DNA from: Pseudoscleropodium purum
Taxonomy: Eukaryota; Streptophyta; Bryopsida; Hypnales; Brachytheciaceae
Reading direction: 5' to 3'
DNA length: 64,000 nt
Assembly: GCA_963969395.1 (NCBI GenBank)
Contig: OZ017796.1
Location: 17,176,501 to 17,240,500, forward strand
The position numbers and the translations under genes are program-made. Numbering within the stretch: the stretch's first letter is position 1; each line of letters starts with the position of its first letter. Below the pieces are notes generated by a model. It worked only from the letters and a program-made list of their open reading frames with translations, was not told the DNA's origin and made no database searches. This document shows, one piece after another, positions 59,449 to 64,000 of the stretch.

Positions 59449-62215
59449 TATGGACAATTTGACTTGATGTACAAAGATCGTCTTAAACTCTTACGGAGTA
59501 TGATGTTGAAATTTTTAGCATATAGTACCAATCTACTTATGCTATGAGTAAGAAAAAAAAAACTTGCTTCCACACATACAACCCTTAAAGGCTTGCCAAA
59601 AGCAACACCTCTACCCTAAGATGAACTTTCCATCAAGTGAAGTCCCTTTTGTTCCAAGAACAGTGGCAAAGGCAAAACTAACAACATAAAGCTTTGATTC
59701 AACAACAATGCTTGAGTAGGACAATGACAAATTAGCATTTGAAAAGAATCTCATATTAATTATGAAGAATTTCAATTATGTTTATGGACGACTTGACTTG
59801 ATGTGTAGAGATTGCTTTGAGCCCTTACAAATATGATGTTGAAGTTTTTAGCATGTTATGCGAGCCTACCTACTTCATGAGTAACCTCCAAAGCAAATTG
59901 GCCTTCGTGTATACCACCCATATAGGCTTGATAAAAGGCAACATCTCCATACAAAAATGCACTCTCATTACAAAAAATTCCAGCCCTCCAAAAGGCTGCA
60001 AGTTTGGAACCTTCCTAAATCCCCTCCCAAGTGCAATTAGAGAGGATTTAAAACTGTTTTTTTTATTTTTTATTATTATTTTTAATGAAAGTAGTTGATG
60101 TGGCACTACTTGTACCATGTCAGCACCACATCAAATTTAAATATTTTTAAAATATTTTTAAAATTAAAAAAGTATTTAAAAAATATTATTATTTTATATT
60201 TTTGTACTTGCATTGCGGTATGTTGAAAAATACATCCTTAATGGCCTTATGTAGGGTTCAAATTTTTCCTAATGCCATCAAGTGAATTCCCCTTTGTCTC
60301 AAAAATAGTGACAAAGGCAAAACCAACAACATCAAATTCTAATTCAACAATGTTCCATGAGTAGGATGATGACATATCAACATGTGAAAAAAATCACATA
60401 CTAATTACAAAGAATGTCAACTATGTTTATGGATCACTTGACTTGACGTGTGGAGATTCCTCTTATGGAGTATGATGTTGAAGTTTTTAGCATCTACTAT
60501 TGGCTTATCTACACTATGAATAAGCAAAAAGAAGCAAGCCTACCTCCACACACACACCCTACGTAGGCTTGACAAAAGGCCATTCCTCCAGACACATATG
60601 CACTCTCCAACAAGTGAAGTTCCCTGTCTCCTAAGAATAGTGACAAAAGCCAACCTGGCAATAGAAAACTTTGTTTGAACAATGTTGGCTAGGTCGGGTG
60701 ATGATATATCAACATGTGAACAAAATCACATATTAATTACAAAGAATGTCAATTGTGTTTATGGACCACTTACTTGATGTGTAGAGATTGCCCTTATAGG
60801 AAATGATGTTGAAGTTTTTAGCATCTAGGACTGGCCTACCTACACTACGAGTAAGCAAAAAGAAGCAAGCCCACCTCCACACATCCTCCTACTTAAGCTT
60901 GAGAAAAGCCACTCTTTCACATAGACATAGGTGCACTCTTCATCAAGTGAATCTCCCTTTGTCCTAGAATAGTGACAAAAGTGAACTTGTCAATAGAAAG
61001 CTTTGTCAATAGAAAATAATGTTGGCTAGGTAGGATGATGACATATGAAGATGTGAAAAGAATCATTTAGCAATTACGAGGAATTCCAACTTCGTATTGT
61101 GTTTATGAATGATTTGACTTGACATGTAAAGATTGCCTTGAGCCCTTATAAATATGATATTGAAGTTCTTAGCATGTTACCAGCCTACTTTATCATTTTA
61201 CAATTCCAAAACAAACTAGCCTTCACACATACCACCTACGTAGGCTTAATAAAAGGCAACATCTCCAAACAAAAATGCACTCTCTATCAAGTGAAGCCCC
61301 GTTTGTCCCAAGAACAGTGACAAAGGCAAAACTAACAACATCAAACTCTAATTTAACAATGTTCCTTGGGTAGGGTGATGACATATCCACATGTGAACAA
61401 AATCACATGTTAGTTATAAAGAATGTCAACTGTGTTTATGAACCACTTGACTTGATTGTTGGAGATTGCCCTTATGGAGTATGATGTTGAAGTTTTTAGC
61501 ATCTAGTACTAGCCTATTTACATTGCGAGTAAGCAAAAAGAAGTAAGCCTGCCTCCACACATCCCCCCTACTTAAGCTTGAGAAAAGGCCATTCCTCCAG
61601 ATAGACATAGGTGCACTCTCCATCAAGTGAACCTCCTTTTGTTACAAAATCAGTGACAATGGCCAACACTACAAGTAAGCAAAAACAAGTAAGCCCGCCT
61701 CCACACATTCCCCTACGTAGGTTTGAGAAAGGTCACTCCTCTAGAGAGACATGAGTGCACTCTCCATCAAAAGAACCTCCTTTAGTCCCAAGAATAGTGA
61801 CAATGGCCAAACTGGCTAGGTAGGACAATGACACATGAACATGTGAAAAGAATCGCATAGTAGTTACGAGGAATTCCAACTCCGTATTATGTTTATGAAC
61901 AACTTGACTTGACGTGTAGAGATTGCCTTGAGCCCTAACGTATGATGCCTAAGTTTGCATGTACTCCTGGCCTACCTATGAGGAACCCCAAAAGCAAAAT
62001 CATAGTCCTCTACACATCCCAACCATGTGGGCTTGCCAAAAGGCCACATCTCCACCGAAAGATGAACTCTTCCTCAAGTAAAGCCCCCCCTCTTTTTCTT
62101 TTCCTTCCCTTTCCCCTCCTCTCCCTTCCCCTCCCGTCCCTAAGACAGTGACAAAGACAAAAACCGACAACCCCAAGCTCAGGCAGTGGACTCCAACAAG
62201 CTGTGAGCGACCTCC
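59449..62215. repeat. Tandem array, about 325-355-bp unit, seven to eight copies, ending in the TCP upstream region
   Basis: The start box TGTTTATGGACCACTTGACT or a variant recurs at 59449, 59777, 60423, 60748, 61102, 61433 and 61888, with a partial unit at about 61663-61887. Each unit has TTGAAGTTTTTAGCAT, TACGTAGGCTTGA, TGCACTCTCCATCAAGTGAA, AGTGACAAAGGC and GACATATCAACATGTGAA boxes. Two subtypes alternate irregularly: one with TTGAGCCCTTA after the start (59777, 61102, 61888), one with TTATGGAGTATGATG (60423, 60748, 61433). The last unit is more GC-rich and passes without a break into the TCP leader region. Non-coding. Confidence 0.85.
59967..60276. mobile_element. About 310-bp insertion in array unit 2
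   Basis: Interrupts unit 2 between GCACTCTC and ATCAAGTGAA, which are adjacent in the other units. It is very A/T-rich and contains a small hairpin, TTGATGTGG...CCACATCAA. I see no clear target duplication, so the insertion mechanism is unknown. Confidence 0.5.
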
Positions 62216-62476
62216 TATTGCCATATGGGAAAAGAAAAAGAAACAAAAGTGAAACTCACTCCAGGAAGGGGGTGGCATCATAATTGGCACTCAACCAAAG
62301 ATTCAATGAATGAACGAGGAGTGGGACGGGGACTCGTAAGGGAGGAATCATACAAAGGAATCGAAGGGCGACAGGGGGACGGGGGACGGGGGTCGGGTAC
62401 GACAGAGCCCCGCCCCAATAATAATCGTCCCGTCCGTCGCGAGGACGGACGCCCCCCAACACACGGGGGGGTGGGG

Positions 62477-62482
62477 TATATT
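62477..62482 (+). promoter_or_regulatory. Candidate TATA box of the TCP gene
   Basis: TATATT in GGGGTATATTGGCTCC. It is the only A/T island in a GC-rich stretch, about 980 bases before the start codon. If used, transcription would begin near 62510 and the leader would hold the upstream frames at 62539 and 62907. Confidence 0.3.
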
Positions 62483-62538
62483 GGCTCCCGTTCCTTTTAC
62501 TTTTTTCCTCCGGGCAGCCACAAAGGGGCAGTCGAATA

Positions 62539-62832
62539 ATGGAAGTGCCCGTCCTGACGCCCCCCAGCGAAGCAGTCCAGCACTCCAGCACTCCAGCGTC
62601 GGTCGCGTTTGCAGCGACGATCGCTTCTACTCCGTCCTCTGCAGCCAGCAGTAGTAGCAGCAGCCAGCCAGCCCAGCCAGCCAGCGGCCGCATAGGCCGC
62701 GAGCGCCATCACCAGGGCCGGTTCCCCGCCAGCAGCGCCTTTGTTTTTCTAGTCCCCGCGAGCTACCGCTTTTTTCCTTTTCCTCACCCCGCGGATCTCG
62801 ACGTTCTCGCATCGGCCCGTTTAGTTCTCTAG
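62539..62832 (+). other. Upstream open reading frame 1 (97 codons), not called as a gene
   Basis: ATG in AATAATGGAA, then Ser/Ala/Pro-rich residues that follow the underlying CAG/CCAG repeats. No domain. If the TATA candidate at 62477 is right it would be an upstream frame in the TCP leader. The amino acid make-up is that of a GC-rich repeat, so translation is doubtful. Confidence 0.25.
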
Positions 62833-62906
62833 CTAGGGTAGCAGGCAAGCTTGCGCTTTGTGAGCGTTGGGCTGCTCTTTTGGCTGTTCGTTTGGAGTTG
62901 CCAGGC

Positions 62907-63017
62907 ATGAGGGATCCTCCTTCCATGGTTGAATCTCGGGGTTTCCGGATGCTGCGCACCAGGGGCTGTTGTTTGGGTTCCCGTTGCGGAAGCGTGGGGG
63001 TGGAGTTGGATTCATGA
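62907..63017 (+). other. Upstream open reading frame 2 (36 residues)
   Basis: ATG at 62907 (MRDPPSMVE...) with stop TGA at 63015-63017, within the presumed leader. Short upstream frames like this can lower translation of the main frame. No evidence beyond position and an intact frame. Confidence 0.2.
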
Positions 63018-63459
63018 GGATGATCGGCGGTGCGGGGAAAGGCGGAGCTGGCTAGGGTGCAGCGGGAGCTTCACCGCATCGAACGAACGGCACCATCTAG
63101 GTACGAACGCGTGCAATTATTTTGGCTACTGTTTGGGTTGGAATTCTGGTTTTTGAGGGGAGGGAGCAAAAAACAGGGCGAGGAGGTGGCGGTAGATCCT
63201 TGATGGGGTTAGAAGCGGGGCGAGGCGAGGGGGGAAATTAGATGAGGTTTGATGGTGGCGGTGAATCTGTGAATTCGTCGCGGGATTTGGGGGTAGATTT
63301 GGGGGGTTAGGGGAGAGGTGGAGGTAGGATTTTCGGTTGAGGGAGTGGGGATTGACAAGCCGCAGCTGGCTGGTGACGCAGTGGTGAGAGAGGAATTTTA
63401 GGTGGTGGAGTGGTGGAGTGAGGGGAAAATTGAATGCCGGGTCACTGGTCTCATCAGCG

Positions 63460-63627
63460 ATGGCGTCGATGGGCGGACAGGGACTAGGAGGCGGAGGGGA
63501 CTCGACCTCGCTCGTCATGGCGGGGATGGGTCAGGATTACGGCGGGGCCGAAGGGCAATCCAGCGGGGGCGTGTCGGGAATGGGGAGTATGGCGGGAGGC
63601 TCTGGGGAGCAACAGCAGCAGCAACAG

Positions 63628-63665
<38 letters not shown>

Positions 63666-64000
63666 ACAACAACAACAGCAAGCGCAACAACAAGTCGCTG
63701 CGGCCGCCGTGAAAAAGCAACCTCCCAAGCGCACTTCCACCAAAGACAGGCACACGAAAGTGGATGGTCGGGGTCGCCGCATTCGCATGCCCGCGTCGTG
63801 CGCCGCCCGAATCTTCCAGCTGACTCGTGAACTCGGCCACAAATCCGACGGGGAAACCATCGAGTGGTTACTGCAGCAATCCGAGCAGTCGATAATTGCC
63901 GCCACAGGCACTGGCACGGTCCCCGCGCTGTCGTCCTCCATCCAGGGATCAATGCGCAGCAGTGCGAGCATGGCCGTCGCGGCCGCGGGACGTGCGGGAT
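63460..64000 (+). CDS. Class I TCP transcription factor, N-terminal part (runs off the window)
   Basis: Plant-specific basic helix-loop-helix-type DNA-binding protein of the nucleus. Class I members bind GTGGGNCC-type sites and regulate cell proliferation and growth. The first 180 residues are present, open to the last base. ATG 63460 is the first ATG after an in-frame TGA (63385-63387) and has G at -3 and +4. Residues 1-49 are Gly/Ser/Met-rich, 51-74 are 24 Gln, 76-78 three more. The TCP domain follows: basic region 90-111 with [20 protein letters not shown] (the short, class I form), helix I about 112-126 ([14 protein letters not shown], with the class I Cys at 114), loop with KSDGE, helix II about 132-141 (TIEWLLQQS). 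[12 protein letters not shown] completes the conserved block. SEQS replaces the usual AEPS and VPA the usual IPA. Resembles the TCP8/14/15/22/23 branch, but the rest is needed to place it. No intron seen in this part. Confidence 0.97.
63610..63693 (+). repeat. CAG/CAA repeat coding for polyglutamine
   Basis: 24 CAG/CAA codons (63610-63681), one GCG (Ala), then three CAA. CAG and CAA are mixed, with blocks such as CAG x4 and CAA x5 that suggest growth by slippage or unequal exchange. On the opposite strand the same bases give Leu-, Val/Ala- and Cys-rich frames, which are shadows. Length variation between individuals is likely. Confidence 0.9.

Larger units (their letters stand above)
62216..63459 (+). 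promoter_or_regulatory. GC-rich upstream and leader region of the TCP gene
   Basis: GC content rises abruptly from about 62.1 kb, starting with a pyrimidine tract (62085-62150). The region has CpG-rich segments (CCGTCCGTCGCGAGGACGGA near 62430), CCAG/CAG repeats (62575-62690) and no conserved long frame, as expected of promoter plus 5' leader. A donor-like CATCTAG|GTACGAAC at 63101 and an acceptor-like CTCATCAG at 63450-63457 next to the start codon allow a leader intron of 357 bases. That is inference, since the candidate intron is G-rich rather than U-rich. Confidence 0.5.

Noticed and set aside
62000..62712. Several Pro/Arg/Gly/Ala-rich open frames on the minus strand
   Set aside because: GC-rich, repeat-rich leader and promoter DNA opens many frames by chance. 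None has a domain.
63484..63971. Minus-strand open frames rich in Leu, Val/Ala or Cys opposite the TCP gene
   Set aside because: They are the complement of the polyglutamine repeat and the TCP domain codons. The plus-strand frame carries the recognised domain.
1..64000. tRNA or rRNA genes, CRISPR arrays, organelle insertions
   Set aside because: While reading both strands I saw no tRNA cloverleaf boxes, rRNA motifs, regular spacer arrays or recognisable organelle genes. A dedicated scan such as a tRNA covariance model would be needed to exclude them.

Overview
This is a window of nuclear DNA from a land plant. The evidence is one real gene at the far right edge, the start of a class I TCP transcription factor, a protein family found in plants and their streptophyte algal relatives. 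Everything to its left is AT-rich, gene-poor DNA filled with DNA transposons, miniature inverted-repeat elements (MITEs) and tandem repeats. The species cannot be told from sequence alone. A large-genome plant with long intergenic spaces is the best guess.

Layout. From 1 to about 59.4 kb I find no intact gene. The most frequent repeat is an element of about 0.9 kb with short inverted ends (CCCCTAAAG) between TTAA target sites. It occurs at 924, 10051, 13998 (fold-back form), 15082, 19543, 20096, 21897 (split), 36721 (fragment) and 54644. Mixed in are MITEs whose ends and target duplications fit other DNA transposon superfamilies: TA duplications with Tc1/mariner-type ends (8094, 13263, 16950, 17569), CACTA ends with 3-base duplications (13912, 37375) and hAT-like ends with 8-base duplications (22565, 25559, 28090). 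A hAT-like element of 8.3 kb (23542-31827) has split one copy of the TTAA repeat. It carries two CpG-rich MITEs, a tandem array of about 97 bases per unit, and exon-like remains of an unidentified gene. Two decayed Tc1-type transposases lie at 18.5 kb (plus strand) and 41.3-42.1 kb (minus strand). Arrays with a period near 180 bases lie at 9.2, 34.4, 40.4 and 45.1 kb.

At 51.35-52.48 kb there is an isolated stretch of higher GC with poly-C tracts and a good TATA motif but no reading frame. From 59.45 to 62.2 kb an array of about 325 bases per unit runs up to the GC-rich upstream region of the TCP gene (62.2-63.46 kb). The TCP gene starts at 63460 and runs off the window. Its first 180 residues include a 24-residue glutamine run and the complete TCP domain.

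Nothing here forms a multi-gene pathway. The picture is layered transposon insertion beside a regulatory gene. Boundaries given with TTAA, TA, 3-base or 8-base duplications were read directly. Other repeat boundaries are approximate.
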